Shown: positions 6,758 through 15,166, counted from the first letter of the stretch. The stretch is DNA of 22,861 nucleotides from JANPCX01 sp046049865 (GCA_046049865.1 JBJOQO010000053.1:1-22861); one strand, 5' to 3'. The notes: generated by a model not told the origin, from the sequence alone. Numbers and translations are program-made.

Positions 6758-7639
6758 TTAGACGGCTGCCGCTCCCGCCACGATTTCGGAGAGTTCTTTG
6801 GTGATGGCCGCTTGGCGCGTCTTGTTGTAGACCAGCTTCAGCTCGCCAATCACGCTGCCAGCGTTGTCGGTGGCCGACTTCATCGCCACCATGCGCGCCG
6901 ACTGCTCGGAGGCCATGTTTTCTGCCACAGACTGGTAAACCAGCGCTTCGGTGTAACGCACCAGCAACTCGTTGATCACGCTCGGTGCATCGGGCTCGTA
7001 GAGGTAGTCCCAGCCGTGGTTGCCACTGCTTTGAGAAGTTTCTGCGGCCATCGTCTCGGCCGACAAAGGCAAGAGTTGCTGCACCACGGGCTCTTGTTTC
7101 ATCGTATTGATGAAACGTGTGTAGCAGATGTAGACCGCGCTGAGTTTGCCTTCGGCATAAGCGTCGAGCAGCACTTTGACTGGGCCAATCAGTTTTTCCA
7201 GGTGAGGTTTATCACCCAACTGAGTCACGTGCGAAACCACCTTGGCACCAATGCGGTTCAAAAAGCCGAAGCCCTTGTTGCCGATGGCCACCGCCTCAGC
7301 TTTGTGCCCAGCCGCCTCAAGGTCTTTGAGCTTGAGGGTCAGCGCACGCAGCACGTTGGTGTTCAAGCCGCCGCACAACCCTTTGTCGGTGGTGACGACG
7401 ATGAAACCAGCGGTCTTGACACCATCATGTTTGACCATGAAAGGGTGTTGGTACTCGGGCGTGGCCTGCGACAAATTAGAGGCCAAGTTGCGGATTTTTT
7501 CAGCGTAAGGGCGGGCTGCACGCATCCGGTCTTGCGCCTTGCGCATTTTGGATGCGGCGACCATTTCCATGGCCTTGGTGATCTTTTTCGTGTTCTCAAC
7601 ACTTTTGATCTTGCCGCGTATTTCTTTTCCTGCTGCCAT
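6758..7639 (-). CDS. atpG: F1Fo ATP synthase subunit gamma
   Basis: A 293-residue rotor subunit. The N-terminal helix, MAAGKEIRGKIKSVENTKKI followed by TKAMEMVAASKMRKAQ, and the C-terminal helix around DNAGSVIGELKLVYNKTRQA form the coiled coil that turns inside the alpha3beta3 ring. The middle Rossmann-like part includes TDKGLCGGLNTNVLR. Length is normal for betaproteobacteria. It lies 31 bp after atpA and 47 bp before atpD. Confidence 0.97.
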   Translation of the reverse strand: MAAGKEIRGKIKSVENTKKITKAMEMVAASKMRKAQDRMRAARPYAEKIRNLASNLSQATPEYQHPFMVKHDGVKTAGFIVVTTDKGLCGGLNTNVLRALTLKLKDLEAAGHKAEAVAIGNKGFGFLNRIGAKVVSHVTQLGDKPHLEKLIGPVKVLLDAYAEGKLSAVYICYTRFINTMKQEPVVQQLLPLSAETMAAETSQSSGNHGWDYLYEPDAPSVINELLVRYTEALVYQSVAENMASEQSARMVAMKSATDNAGSVIGELKLVYNKTRQAAITKELSEIVAGAAAV

Positions 7640-7670
7640 GACGGAGCTCCTTTGATTGGATCGTCAAGGA

Positions 7671-9224
7671 TCAGGCGAAAGATTTCTTGAACGCGGCAAC
7701 GGCACCCGACAACTCGGCCTCAGCATCTTTGTCCAAAACCTTGGTGTCTTCAATTTTCTTCAGCAAACCAGCGTGGCTGGTTTTCAAGAACTGGTGCAGG
7801 CCGTGCTCGAAAGCCAAGACCTTTTTCACGTCCACATCGTCCATGAAGCCTTTGTTCACGGCGAAGAGGGTCGCGCCCATCAAGCTGATGGACAGAGGCG
7901 AGTACTGGGCTTGTTTGAGCAACTCAGTGACGCGCGCACCGCGATCCAGTTGCTTGCGGGTGGTTTCGTCCAGGTCGGAGGCAAACTGCGCAAACGCGGC
8001 CAGCTCACGGTACTGTGCCAAGTCGGTACGGATACCACCGGACAAGCCCTTGACCACTTTGGTTTGTGCCGCACCACCGACGCGAGACACCGAAATACCG
8101 GCGTTGATCGCAGGGCGAATGCCGGCGTTGAACAAAGAGGTTTCCAAGAAGATTTGGCCGTCGGTGATCGAGATCACGTTGGTGGGCACGAAAGCGGACA
8201 CGTCGCCGGCCTGGGTTTCAATGATGGGCAGTGCGGTGAGTGAACCGGTTTTGCCTTTCACGGCACCTTTGGTGAAGGCTTCGACATAGTCGGCATTCAC
8301 ACGAGCGGCACGCTCCAAGAGACGGCTGTGGAGATAGAACACGTCACCGGGGTAGGCTTCGCGGCCTGGTGGGCGGCGCAGCAGCAGGGACACTTGGCGG
8401 TAGGCCACGGCTTGTTTGGACAAGTCGTCGTACACGATCAGCGCGTCTTCACCGCGGTCGCGGAAGTACTCGCCCATGGTGCAACCGGAGTAGGCCGAGA
8501 CGAACTGCATGGCAGCCGATTCAGCTGCAGAGGCGGCCACGACGATGGTGTATTCCATGGCGCCATTGGCTTCCAGGGCACGCACCACGTTTTTGATCGA
8601 CGACGCCTTCTGGCCGATGGCGACGTAGATACAGGTCATGTTCTGACCTTTTTGATTGATGATGGCGTCGATCGCGACGGCGGTTTTGCCGGTCTGGCGG
8701 TCGCCAATGATCAGCTCGCGCTGGCCACGGCCGATGGGCACCATGGAGTCAATCGACTTCAGGCCGGTTTGCATCGGTTGGTCCACCGATTTACGTGCAA
8801 TCACGCCCGGTGCGATTTTTTCGATGGGCATGGACAACTTGGCATTGACTGGACCTTTGCCGTCAATCGGTTGACCCAAAGCGTTGACCACGCGGCCTTT
8901 GAGCTCAGGGCCCACGGGCACTTCCAAGATGCGGCCCGTGCACTTGACGGTGTCGCCTTCGGAGATGTGCTCATACTCACCCAAAATCACGGCGCCGACA
9001 GAGTCGCGCTCCAAGTTCAGCGCCAGGCCGAAGGTGGGGGTGCCGTCGGCGGTTGAAGGGAACTCCAACATTTCGCCTTGCATGGCGTCAGACAGGCCGT
9101 GCACACGCACAATGCCGTCGGTCACCGACACCACAGTGCCTTGATTGCGAATGTCGGCTTGGACACCCAGGCCTTCAATGCGGCTCTTGATGAGCTCGGA
9201 AATTTCTGCTGGATTCAATTGCAT
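7671..9224 (-). CDS. atpA: F1Fo ATP synthase subunit alpha
   Basis: A 517-residue alpha subunit with the P-loop GDRQTGKTA (Lys at about residue 180), the RGEDALIVYDDLSKQAVAYR segment, and PAINAGISVSRVGGAAQTK carrying the arginine that reaches into the beta catalytic site. It starts MQLNPAEISELIKSRIEGL, typical of proteobacterial AtpA. Alpha holds the non-catalytic nucleotide sites of F1. The 91-bp gap upstream to atpH contains a hairpin at 9297-9316. Confidence 0.98.
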   Translation of the reverse strand: MQLNPAEISELIKSRIEGLGVQADIRNQGTVVSVTDGIVRVHGLSDAMQGEMLEFPSTADGTPTFGLALNLERDSVGAVILGEYEHISEGDTVKCTGRILEVPVGPELKGRVVNALGQPIDGKGPVNAKLSMPIEKIAPGVIARKSVDQPMQTGLKSIDSMVPIGRGQRELIIGDRQTGKTAVAIDAIINQKGQNMTCIYVAIGQKASSIKNVVRALEANGAMEYTIVVAASAAESAAMQFVSAYSGCTMGEYFRDRGEDALIVYDDLSKQAVAYRQVSLLLRRPPGREAYPGDVFYLHSRLLERAARVNADYVEAFTKGAVKGKTGSLTALPIIETQAGDVSAFVPTNVISITDGQIFLETSLFNAGIRPAINAGISVSRVGGAAQTKVVKGLSGGIRTDLAQYRELAAFAQFASDLDETTRKQLDRGARVTELLKQAQYSPLSISLMGATLFAVNKGFMDDVDVKKVLAFEHGLHQFLKTSHAGLLKKIEDTKVLDKDAEAELSGAVAAFKKSFA

Positions 9225-9296
9225 TTCAACTCTCCGTTTTTGGGTGCCGTTGCAAGGCCTTCGGGCCCACGCGCTGGACAGGGTTTGACCGCACAG

Positions 9297-9316
9297 AAGA
9301 AGGCGTGAGCCTTCTT
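9297..9316 (-). repeat. hairpin at the atpH stop codon
   Basis: AAGAAGGC, loop GTGA, GCCTTCTT: a perfect 8-bp stem whose edge touches the TGA stop of atpH (9318-9316). No T-run follows on the minus strand. It may be an mRNA processing or stability element between atpH and atpA. Confidence 0.55.
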
Positions 9317-9849
9317 CAAGCGGTCAGCGCCACTTTCATTTGTTCAAGACGGGCTTTCACCGAGGTGTCGAGCACTTCGTCGCCGACCACCACACGCACG
9401 CCGCCAATCAACTCCGGCTCCACTTTCACGGAGGCGTTGAGCTTGCGGCCGAAACGTTTCTCCAAGGTCAGCACCAGGTCGGCCAACTGTGCGTCACTGA
9501 TCGGGAAGGCGCTGTAGACCCATGCGTCAGATGAACCGGCATGCTGGTTCACCAAGGCCTGGAACTGGGCGGCCATTTCAGGGACGACACTCAAGCGGCC
9601 GTTGTCGATCACGGTTTGCACGAGGTTGACGATAGGTGCTGACAGCGGCATACCGACAGCAGACTGCACCACCTCCAAGACCTGCTGTGCCGTGGTCTTG
9701 GGGTTGTCGGCAAATTGACGCAGCTGTTCGTCGGCAGTGACGACGCCCAGTGCGCGAACTTGCTCGCTGAGCGCTTTCAAGTCGCCTTTGACGGCCACCT
9801 GAAACAGCGCTTCGGCGTAGGGACGTGCGAGGGTTGCGGTTTCAGCCAT
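9316..9849 (-). CDS. atpH: F1Fo ATP synthase subunit delta
   Basis: A 177-residue delta (OSCP-type) subunit that links the peripheral b stalk to the top of F1. It starts MAETATLARPYAEALFQVAV, the usual delta N-terminal helix. The C-terminal part contains LNASVKVEPELIGGVRVVVG and DTSVKARLEQMKVAL, the standard family ending. It is 30 bp after atpF. Confidence 0.96.
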   Translation of the reverse strand: MAETATLARPYAEALFQVAVKGDLKALSEQVRALGVVTADEQLRQFADNPKTTAQQVLEVVQSAVGMPLSAPIVNLVQTVIDNGRLSVVPEMAAQFQALVNQHAGSSDAWVYSAFPISDAQLADLVLTLEKRFGRKLNASVKVEPELIGGVRVVVGDEVLDTSVKARLEQMKVALTA

Positions 9850-9879
9850 GGTGAACTCCGAAGGAGCGGGCAGCGCCGC

Positions 9880-10350
9880 TCATAGCTCAGCTTTCAGCCG
9901 GGTCAACAACTCGGCATGAACGCCGGCATTGACTTCACGCTTCAAGATTTGCTCTGCACCCTTGACAGCAAGCGCAGCAACTTGGTCGCGCAGCGCATCA
10001 CGGGCTTTTGTGGCTTCTTGTTTCGCTTCTTCTTGAGCCGATGCGATGACTTTTGAGCCTTCTTCGTGGGCGCGGCCCTTGGCATCTTCAATCATGGCTT
10101 GGGCACGACGCTCGGCATCGGCCAAACGCTGCGCCGCCTCATTGCTCGCAGTAGCCAATAACTCCTTAGCCTTTGCGTTGGCTTTGTCCAACTCGGCTTT
10201 CGCTTTGTCGGCAGAAGACAGGCCTTCCCTGATCTTGGCGGCACGCTCATCCAGCGCCTTGGTCAAAGGCGGCCAGATGTAGCGCATGGTGAACCATACA
10301 AGGATCGCAAAGACGATCGCTTGCAGGAACAATGTGGCATTGATATTCAC
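9880..10350 (-). CDS. atpF: F1Fo ATP synthase subunit b
   Basis: A 156-residue b subunit. One N-terminal membrane helix (about residues 5-25, within NATLFLQAIVFAILVWFTMR) is followed by WPPLTKALDERAAKIREGL and a long charged Ala/Glu/Lys-rich coiled coil, ending in the delta-binding C-terminus. Two copies form the peripheral stalk. It is 36 bp after atpE. Length is typical. Confidence 0.96.
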   Translation of the reverse strand: MNINATLFLQAIVFAILVWFTMRYIWPPLTKALDERAAKIREGLSSADKAKAELDKANAKAKELLATASNEAAQRLADAERRAQAMIEDAKGRAHEEGSKVIASAQEEAKQEATKARDALRDQVAALAVKGAEQILKREVNAGVHAELLTRLKAEL

Positions 10351-10386
10351 GGCACGATCCTTTCTGTCGTGAAAGGGGCGGGCGAA

Positions 10387-10635
10387 TCAGCGAATGACGA
10401 ATGGGTTAGCGAATGCGAACAGCAGGGCGATCGCAACGCCAATCAGGAACGCAGCGTCAATCAGACCGGCCAAGATGAACATCTTGGTTTGCAATTCGTT
10501 CATCAACTCAGGTTGACGGGCCGAAGACTCCAGGAACTTGCCACCCATCAATGCGATGCCGATGGATGCGCCAATTGCACCCAGACCAACGATCAAACCA
10601 CAAGCCAAAGCGACGAGACCGAGGATGTTTTCCAT
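10387..10635 (-). CDS. atpE: F1Fo ATP synthase subunit c
   Basis: An 82-residue hairpin of two membrane helices joined by the polar loop with Arg40-Gln41-Pro42. The ion-binding carboxylate is Asp60 in AGLIDAAFLIG. The surrounding residues do not show the Gln/Glu-Ser-Thr set of sodium-type c subunits, so the ring should translocate protons. A good ribosome binding site (GGAG, seven bases before the ATG) fits the need for many copies per complex. The 89-bp gap from atpB is the second widest before atpH. Confidence 0.97.
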   Translation of the reverse strand: MENILGLVALACGLIVGLGAIGASIGIALMGGKFLESSARQPELMNELQTKMFILAGLIDAAFLIGVAIALLFAFANPFVIR

Positions 10636-10724
10636 GATTGCTCCAAAGTATGAAAAGAAAAGTGAAAGAAACTAACGAAAAAACTCAGGCGATGAACCGA
10701 TGCTCCAACTAACTCATTCAGACA

Positions 10725-11615
10725 TCAGTGCGCGTCATGAGCCTGGCCCACATAAATGAGGGTCAGCATCATGAAGATAAATGCCTGCAATGTGATGACG
10801 AGGATGTGGAACAAGGTCCACACCGTGCCGGCAATCACATGCCCCACTCCCAGCCAAAAACCACCGGCCAGAGGATTGAACTCCCATGCCCATACGCCAC
10901 CCATCAGGGCGATCAACATGAACACAAGTTCACCCGCAAACATGTTGCCGAACAGCCGCATGCCGTGAGACACAGTCTTGGCGACGAACTCGATCATTTG
11001 CATGAGAAAGTTCACCGGATAGAGAAACCATTTGTCGCCGAATGGGGCTGCGATCAGTTCGTGTGACCAACCACCCAGGCCTTTGATCTTGACGTTGTAG
11101 ACCAAACAGACGAAGAGCACGCTGACAGACAGGCCCAGAGTGGTGGACAGATCAGCGGTAGGAACCACACGCATGTAGTCTTTGAAACCCAGGGCTGGTC
11201 CGGCGCTGTGCCAGATGTGCGGGATCAGGTCCACGGGCAGCATGTCCATGAAGTTCATCAGGAAAATCCAGACGAACACAGTGAGCGCCAGTGGAGCCAC
11301 CAACTTGCGACTGGTGGCGTTGTGGATCACGCCTTTGGCCTGGTTGTCGACCATCTCAACCATGATTTCAACAGCTGCTTGAAAACGCCCAGGCACACCA
11401 GAGGTCGCACGACGCGCCGCACGCCACAGGATGAAGCAGCCCAACACACCCAGCAACAGGGCATAAAACACCGAATCCAGATTGAAGACACTGAAGTCAA
11501 CAATTGACGTTTGCTTCACGCTCTGAAAGGAGAAGTCTTTCTGCAGGTGCTGCAGGTGATGCTGGATGTATTCCGTGGCGCTCGGGCCGGATGCAACGTG
11601 GCTTTCAGCAGACAT
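10725..11615 (-). CDS. atpB: F1Fo ATP synthase subunit a
   Basis: A 296-residue integral membrane subunit forming the proton half-channels. It has several long hydrophobic helices, and SHGMRLFGNMFAGE carries the essential arginine (about residue 220). The C-terminal helix region is LITLQAFIFMMLTLIYVG-like. The start is ATG 11615 (MSAESHVASGPSATEYIQHH), 17 bp after the atpI stop with a GAGACGG-type ribosome binding site; the frame is open further upstream but only overlaps atpI. The length fits betaproteobacterial AtpB. Confidence 0.96.
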   Translation of the reverse strand: MSAESHVASGPSATEYIQHHLQHLQKDFSFQSVKQTSIVDFSVFNLDSVFYALLLGVLGCFILWRAARRATSGVPGRFQAAVEIMVEMVDNQAKGVIHNATSRKLVAPLALTVFVWIFLMNFMDMLPVDLIPHIWHSAGPALGFKDYMRVVPTADLSTTLGLSVSVLFVCLVYNVKIKGLGGWSHELIAAPFGDKWFLYPVNFLMQMIEFVAKTVSHGMRLFGNMFAGELVFMLIALMGGVWAWEFNPLAGGFWLGVGHVIAGTVWTLFHILVITLQAFIFMMLTLIYVGQAHDAH

Positions 11616-11632
11616 CTGTACCGTCTCTTTGA

Positions 11633-12157
11633 TTAAGAAATTGACCGCTGAACTGCGCGGCGCTGATCGAACAACAAGACCGCCCAGTTCATCTTCAAAC
11701 ACACGACCAGAGCCAGCACTAACACCATCCAGCTCAGGTCACTCACTAACTTAGGCGCGGCCACCATCATGGCCACTGCCAACAACAACTTGGCCAGCTC
11801 CCATACCGCGAACCGCGCCAACACAGCACCCTGAGGCAAACCCAGAGACTGCTTCAATCCTCGAACCATCATCGCGCCCGGTAGCACCACCACAGCCACT
11901 CCATAGAGCGCTGACCACCACCAACCGCTTCCTCCAAGCGCGCCCATCAATACCGACAAAAACAAGCCTGCCGCACACTGCACACCCAACACCCGCCAAG
12001 GTGAATACACCGGCTGTTTGGCACGAAACGCCTCGGCCTCTTGTTTTGTGAGAGGCGCAAACGATTCTTCTTGCTGATCGTCGTCTGCAAGACCCTGGCC
12101 TGGGTTGGCACCCAGCGCAAAGGCTGCGGACTCTTCACCGGCGGCAGAGGTAGGCAT
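11633..12157 (-). CDS. atpI: ATP synthase subunit I (AtpI-type assembly protein)
   Basis: A 174-residue protein, first in the atp operon. A charged, acidic N-terminus of about 50 residues precedes YSPWRVLGVQCAAGLFLSVL and about four membrane helices, ending LKMNWAVLLFDQRRAVQRS. That matches the betaproteobacterial AtpI family, which aids assembly of the c-ring. ATG 12157 is chosen over a TTG at 12220, because the extra residues (Cys-rich) look non-coding. The ribosome binding site is weak. Its position directly before atpB supports the call. Confidence 0.85.
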   Translation of the reverse strand: MPTSAAGEESAAFALGANPGQGLADDDQQEESFAPLTKQEAEAFRAKQPVYSPWRVLGVQCAAGLFLSVLMGALGGSGWWWSALYGVAVVVLPGAMMVRGLKQSLGLPQGAVLARFAVWELAKLLLAVAMMVAAPKLVSDLSWMVLVLALVVCLKMNWAVLLFDQRRAVQRSIS

Positions 12158-12285
12158 GTCTTGTTGTTCAATTCGGGCTGGACAACCGGACCACCTGCAC
12201 TCAGCGCAGGTCTTTGCCAATGTTCAGCGGCACCAAGAGGTGCGGTTTGCTGATATCCAAGTCCTGCATTTGGCAAAGCCTCGGG

Positions 12286-12313
12286 ATTATACGAGGTAAC
12301 CCGATGTATTCAA
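12286..12313 (-). promoter_or_regulatory. sigma70-type promoter of the atp operon
   Basis: On the minus strand TTGAAT (12313-12308), a 16-bp spacer and a perfect TATAAT (12291-12286) lie about 130 bp upstream of the atpI start. The -10 box is inside an inverted repeat (12279-12283 CCTCG with 12292-12296 CGAGG), which could be an operator or transcript-start structure. No competing promoter-like pair is seen nearer to atpI. Confidence 0.7.
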
Positions 12314-12340
12314 GTCGTTCGAGTCAGCCCGCTGCCCGAG

Positions 12341-12363
12341 CGCCATGCCAATTCGACATGGCG
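12341..12363. repeat. hairpin downstream of the SMP-30-family gene
   Basis: CGCCATG, nine bases, CATGGCG: perfect 7-bp arms between the SMP-30-family stop (12393) and the atp promoter. No T-run follows in either direction, so it is not a classical terminator, but its place between two transcription units is suggestive. Confidence 0.35.
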
Positions 12364-12392
12364 CCATGGGCGTGGCCTGCGGCGCAAAGGGC

Positions 12393-13310
12393 TCAGCGGT
12401 AGAGATTGGCCGGCAAGCCCGGCGTATCCACCCGCAAGGAAAGCACACACCCGGCGTGGGGCTGTTCAGCCAACTCCTGCTCTGACCGGCCTTCGCGGGC
12501 CGTGGTGATGTAAAGCGTTTTCAGGTCGGCACCCCCAAAGCACGGCATGGTGGGGCAACGCACCGGCAGGCGCACCTCGCGCAGGACCTCGCCCTGAGGT
12601 GACAGGCGCAGCACACGCTGTCCCTCAAACAATGCTACCCAATAACAACCTTCGGTATCCATGGCTGCACCATCGGGGCGGCCGCCGTAGTCACTCAAGT
12701 TTTGGTCGGCTTGTTTGATGGAAAAACTCGCAAACACACGGCGGTTGCTTGTTGCGCCGGTTTCAGGCGAGAAGTCCAGGGCGTACACGGTGTGGGCCTT
12801 GGTGTCGCTCCAATACATGGTGCGACCATCCACGCTCCACGCCAAACCATTGGAGGTGGTGATGCCGCTTTCTCGCCGTGTGAGTTGGCCGTGGGCGTAA
12901 CGGTACAGATGCGCCAGTGGCGGATCGCGTGGCTCGTAAATCGTGCCGACCCAAAAGCGCCCTTGCGGATCGCATTTGCCGTCATTGAAGCGCTCTTGGC
13001 TGGGTTCATACGGGGGCGGCGCGAGGAGAGATCGTTGGCCAGTCAGAACATCAAAACGCCATAGGCCGTCGCGCATGGCGAGTAACAGCCCGCCGTCCAA
13101 CATTGGCGCACAGCAGGCGACGTCGGTTTCAAACTGCCAATGTTGGACGGATCCTGTGCTGGGGTCGAGGCGATACAGGCGATGCGCCGGGATGTCGCAC
13201 CAGTAAAGCACGTGTTCTGTCGGATGCCACAGGGGCGACTCGCCCAAGCGGTTGGGTTCGGCGACGGCGACGTTGATGTGTGCGTTGTGGGAAATCAAGT
13301 GAAACTCCAA
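12393..13310 (-). CDS. SMP-30/gluconolactonase/LRE family protein
   Basis: A 305-residue six-bladed beta-propeller. Family motifs appear in order: LGESPLWHP with the metal-binding Glu24, RFNDGKCDPQGRFWVGT, SNGLAWSVDGRTMYWSDT and PDGAAMDTEGCYWVALF, which together supply the calcium ligands (Glu, Asn, Asp). Family members hydrolyse sugar lactones such as gluconolactone or arabinonolactone; which one cannot be read here. There is no signal peptide, so it is cytoplasmic. The start is a TTG at 13310 with no clear ribosome binding site, so the exact N-terminus is unsure. It lies 58 bp after the GNAT gene and may be co-transcribed with it. Confidence 0.88.
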   Translation of the reverse strand: MEFHLISHNAHINVAVAEPNRLGESPLWHPTEHVLYWCDIPAHRLYRLDPSTGSVQHWQFETDVACCAPMLDGGLLLAMRDGLWRFDVLTGQRSLLAPPPYEPSQERFNDGKCDPQGRFWVGTIYEPRDPPLAHLYRYAHGQLTRRESGITTSNGLAWSVDGRTMYWSDTKAHTVYALDFSPETGATSNRRVFASFSIKQADQNLSDYGGRPDGAAMDTEGCYWVALFEGQRVLRLSPQGEVLREVRLPVRCPTMPCFGGADLKTLYITTAREGRSEQELAEQPHAGCVLSLRVDTPGLPANLYR

Positions 13311-13368
13311 GCGGATCGCTGGGAGGAAGAACCAAGGCTTCGCATCGTTGGCTCGACACCGACGCAGC

Positions 13369-13884
13369 TCAGTAACGCGACAGCCCGTCGCTCAAGTCGG
13401 CTTTGAGGTAATGCGCGCCAGGAATCGGGTTGAAATAGTAGGGTGGAATTTCTTCAAAACCCAAGGTGACGTAAAGCTCACGCGCCGCTTCCATGTCGTC
13501 CAAGGTGTCCAGCAACACGGTGGAATAGCCGGTTTGTGCGGCTTGGTCGAGCAGCGCTTCGGCCAGCAAACGCCCCAAACCAAACCGGCGAAAAGCGGGG
13601 CGAACATAAAGGCGCTTCATTTCACAAGCGTCGGCGTAGTCGGAGTCAGGAAATGGTCGGTAGGCGCCGCAACCGGCCACTTGGCCATCCACCCAGGCCA
13701 GCAACAAATGGCCAGCAGGGGCTGCGTAGTCGCCTGGCAGGCCCGCCAGTTCGGCGTCAAAGTTTTGAAAACACAGGTCCACACCAAGACTCTGTGCGTA
13801 CTCGCGAAAAATATCGCGTGTGGCTTCCAGCGCTTCGGCACCCTCAGGGGCGAGCAGCTGAATATAGGCTTGGGACGTTGTCAT
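13369..13884 (-). CDS. GNAT family N-acetyltransferase
   Basis: A 171-residue GNAT protein. It includes the motif A region KRLYVRPAFRRFGLGRLLAE (acetyl-CoA pyrophosphate loop of the form R-R-x-G-L-G) near residues 90-108, followed by LLDTLDDMEAARELYVTLGF, the usual motif B, and a PYYFNPIPGAHYLK ending typical of the YobR/PhnO-like acetyltransferases. The acceptor substrate is unknown. The ATG at 13884 lies 4 bp after the stop of a possible 33-codon ORF, which suggests translational coupling. SMP-30-family and tgt genes flank it on the same strand. Confidence 0.88.
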   Translation of the reverse strand: MTTSQAYIQLLAPEGAEALEATRDIFREYAQSLGVDLCFQNFDAELAGLPGDYAAPAGHLLLAWVDGQVAGCGAYRPFPDSDYADACEMKRLYVRPAFRRFGLGRLLAEALLDQAAQTGYSTVLLDTLDDMEAARELYVTLGFEEIPPYYFNPIPGAHYLKADLSDGLSRY

Positions 13885-13888
13885 GGGT

Positions 13889-13990
13889 CTATCGATCCAT
13901 TTGCTCCGGATGTACCAACCAAGTAACCAAGGGCCGCCACAGCGCGATCAAATGCAAGCCCTCGCTGGGTGTGGAATCGGCAACAGTCAC
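13889..13990 (-). CDS. possible 33-residue small protein or leader peptide
   Basis: The reading frame starts at GTG 13990-13988. A strong AAGGAG Shine-Dalgarno at 14001-13996 lies five bases upstream. It runs 33 codons, starts MTVADSTPSEGLHLIALWRP and ends HPEQMDR, with TAG at 13891-13889 just 4 bp before the GNAT start. The middle (LHLIALWRPLVTWLV) is hydrophobic with an Arg-Pro kink. It could be a leader that couples translation to the GNAT gene, a small membrane peptide, or chance. The ribosome binding site and the tight spacing are the only evidence. Confidence 0.4.
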   Translation of the reverse strand: MTVADSTPSEGLHLIALWRPLVTWLVHPEQMDR

Positions 13991-14038
13991 GGCGTCTCCT
14001 TGTTTGGACAACCCTGCAACTGTAGCGATAACTTGCGC

Positions 14039-15166
14039 TTAAACGCCACGCGACCTGTCCGCTTTGAACTGGGCCACAAAGGCTGCAAATCGCCCCTCCT
14101 CCAAGGCCTCGCGTACTTCTCGCATCAGGTTCACGTAATAGTGCAGGTTGTGAATGCTGGCAAGCATAGGGCCGAGCATTTCGCCGCAGCGGTCTAAGTG
14201 ATGCAAATAAGCGCGTGAGAAATTTTTGCAGGTGTAGCAAGTGCAGGTTTCGTCCACGGGACGTTCGTCGGTTTTGTGGCGTGCGTTGCGCAGCTTCAAG
14301 TCGCCGAACCGGGTGAACAAATGGCCGTTGCGCGCGTTGCGCGTGGGCATGACGCAGTCGAACATGTCTACGCCTTGGGCGACGCCCCCCACCAAATCTT
14401 CCGGTGTGCCAACGCCCATCAAATAACGCGGCTTGTGGGGTGGCAGGCGGTGCGGCGTGTGCGCCATGATGCACATCATTTCTTCTTTGGGCTCGCCCAC
14501 GCTGACGCCGCCAACAGCGTAACCGGGCAAGTCCAGATCCACCAAGGCATCGAGTGACTCTTGGCGTAAGTGCTCGAACATGCCGCCCTGCACGATACCG
14601 AAGAGTGCGTTGGGATTCTCCAGGCGCTGGTGTTCGGTGAGGCAACGTTTGGCCCAGCGCAAACTCAGCTCCATCGAGACCCGCGCTTCCGCCTCGGTGG
14701 TGAAGTGGCCCTTGGTTTCATAGGGCGTGCACTCGTCAAACTGCATCACGATGTCGCTGTTCAGCACATGCTGAATTTGCATGCTGACTTCGGGCGTGAG
14801 GAAAAGTTTGTCGCCATTCACAGGCGACGCAAACTTCACGCCTTCTTCGCTGATTTTGCGCATCTCGCCGAGGCTCCACACCTGAAAGCCGCCGCTGTCG
14901 GTGAGGATGGGACCCTGCCAGCTTTCAAAACGGTGCAAGCCGCCAAACTGCTTGAGCACATCCAACCCGGGCCGCAACCACAGGTGAAACGTATTGCCCA
15001 GAATGATTTGCGCGCCCATTTCTTGCAGCGAGCGCGGCATGACACCTTTGACGGTGCCGTATGTGCCCACAGGCATGAAGACCGGTGTTTCCACCACGCC
15101 GTGGTTCAACGTCAAACGACCACGGCGGGCGTGGCCTTCAGTCTTCAGTAGATCGAAACTCAGCAT
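14039..15166 (-). CDS. tgt: queuine tRNA-guanine transglycosylase
   Basis: A 375-residue enzyme that exchanges guanine-34 of GUN-anticodon tRNAs for the queuosine precursor preQ1. LTDSGGFQVWSL carries the catalytic Asp90; GGVSVGEPKEEM is the substrate-binding loop; DMFDCVMPTRNARNGHLF carries the nucleophile Asp270. The zinc site is CTCYTCKNFSRAYLHHL (three Cys and a His). ATG 15166 (MLSFDLLKTEGHARRGRL) matches the usual N-terminus; the frame continues ten residues upstream without support. AAGG lies ten bases upstream. queA, the next enzyme in the pathway, is 4.4 kb away in a different unit. Confidence 0.97.
   Translation of the reverse strand: MLSFDLLKTEGHARRGRLTLNHGVVETPVFMPVGTYGTVKGVMPRSLQEMGAQIILGNTFHLWLRPGLDVLKQFGGLHRFESWQGPILTDSGGFQVWSLGEMRKISEEGVKFASPVNGDKLFLTPEVSMQIQHVLNSDIVMQFDECTPYETKGHFTTEAEARVSMELSLRWAKRCLTEHQRLENPNALFGIVQGGMFEHLRQESLDALVDLDLPGYAVGGVSVGEPKEEMMCIMAHTPHRLPPHKPRYLMGVGTPEDLVGGVAQGVDMFDCVMPTRNARNGHLFTRFGDLKLRNARHKTDERPVDETCTCYTCKNFSRAYLHHLDRCGEMLGPMLASIHNLHYYVNLMREVREALEEGRFAAFVAQFKADRSRGV

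Noticed and set aside
6746..7690. Long plus-strand open frames opposite atpG, and similar ones opposite atpD (5835-6761) and atpA (8328-9056)
   Set aside because: They lie wholly antisense to strongly conserved atp genes and are His/Arg/Gly-rich, as expected from the reverse frame of GC-rich codons. None has a convincing ribosome binding site or domain.
10387..10635. Sodium-dependent c subunit
   Set aside because: The carboxylate is an aspartate, and the Gln, Ser and Thr ligands of sodium-type rings are not present around it.
12341..12363. Intrinsic terminator for the SMP-30-family gene
   Set aside because: The hairpin is perfect but neither strand has a T-run after it, so it is listed only as a repeat.
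13881..14645. Minus-strand 254-codon frame covering the 3' half of tgt
   Set aside because: It is an alternative frame of tgt, rich in Arg and Cys, with no domain. Only the last short part overlaps the small ORF region, in that ORF's own frame, and the rest is a shadow.
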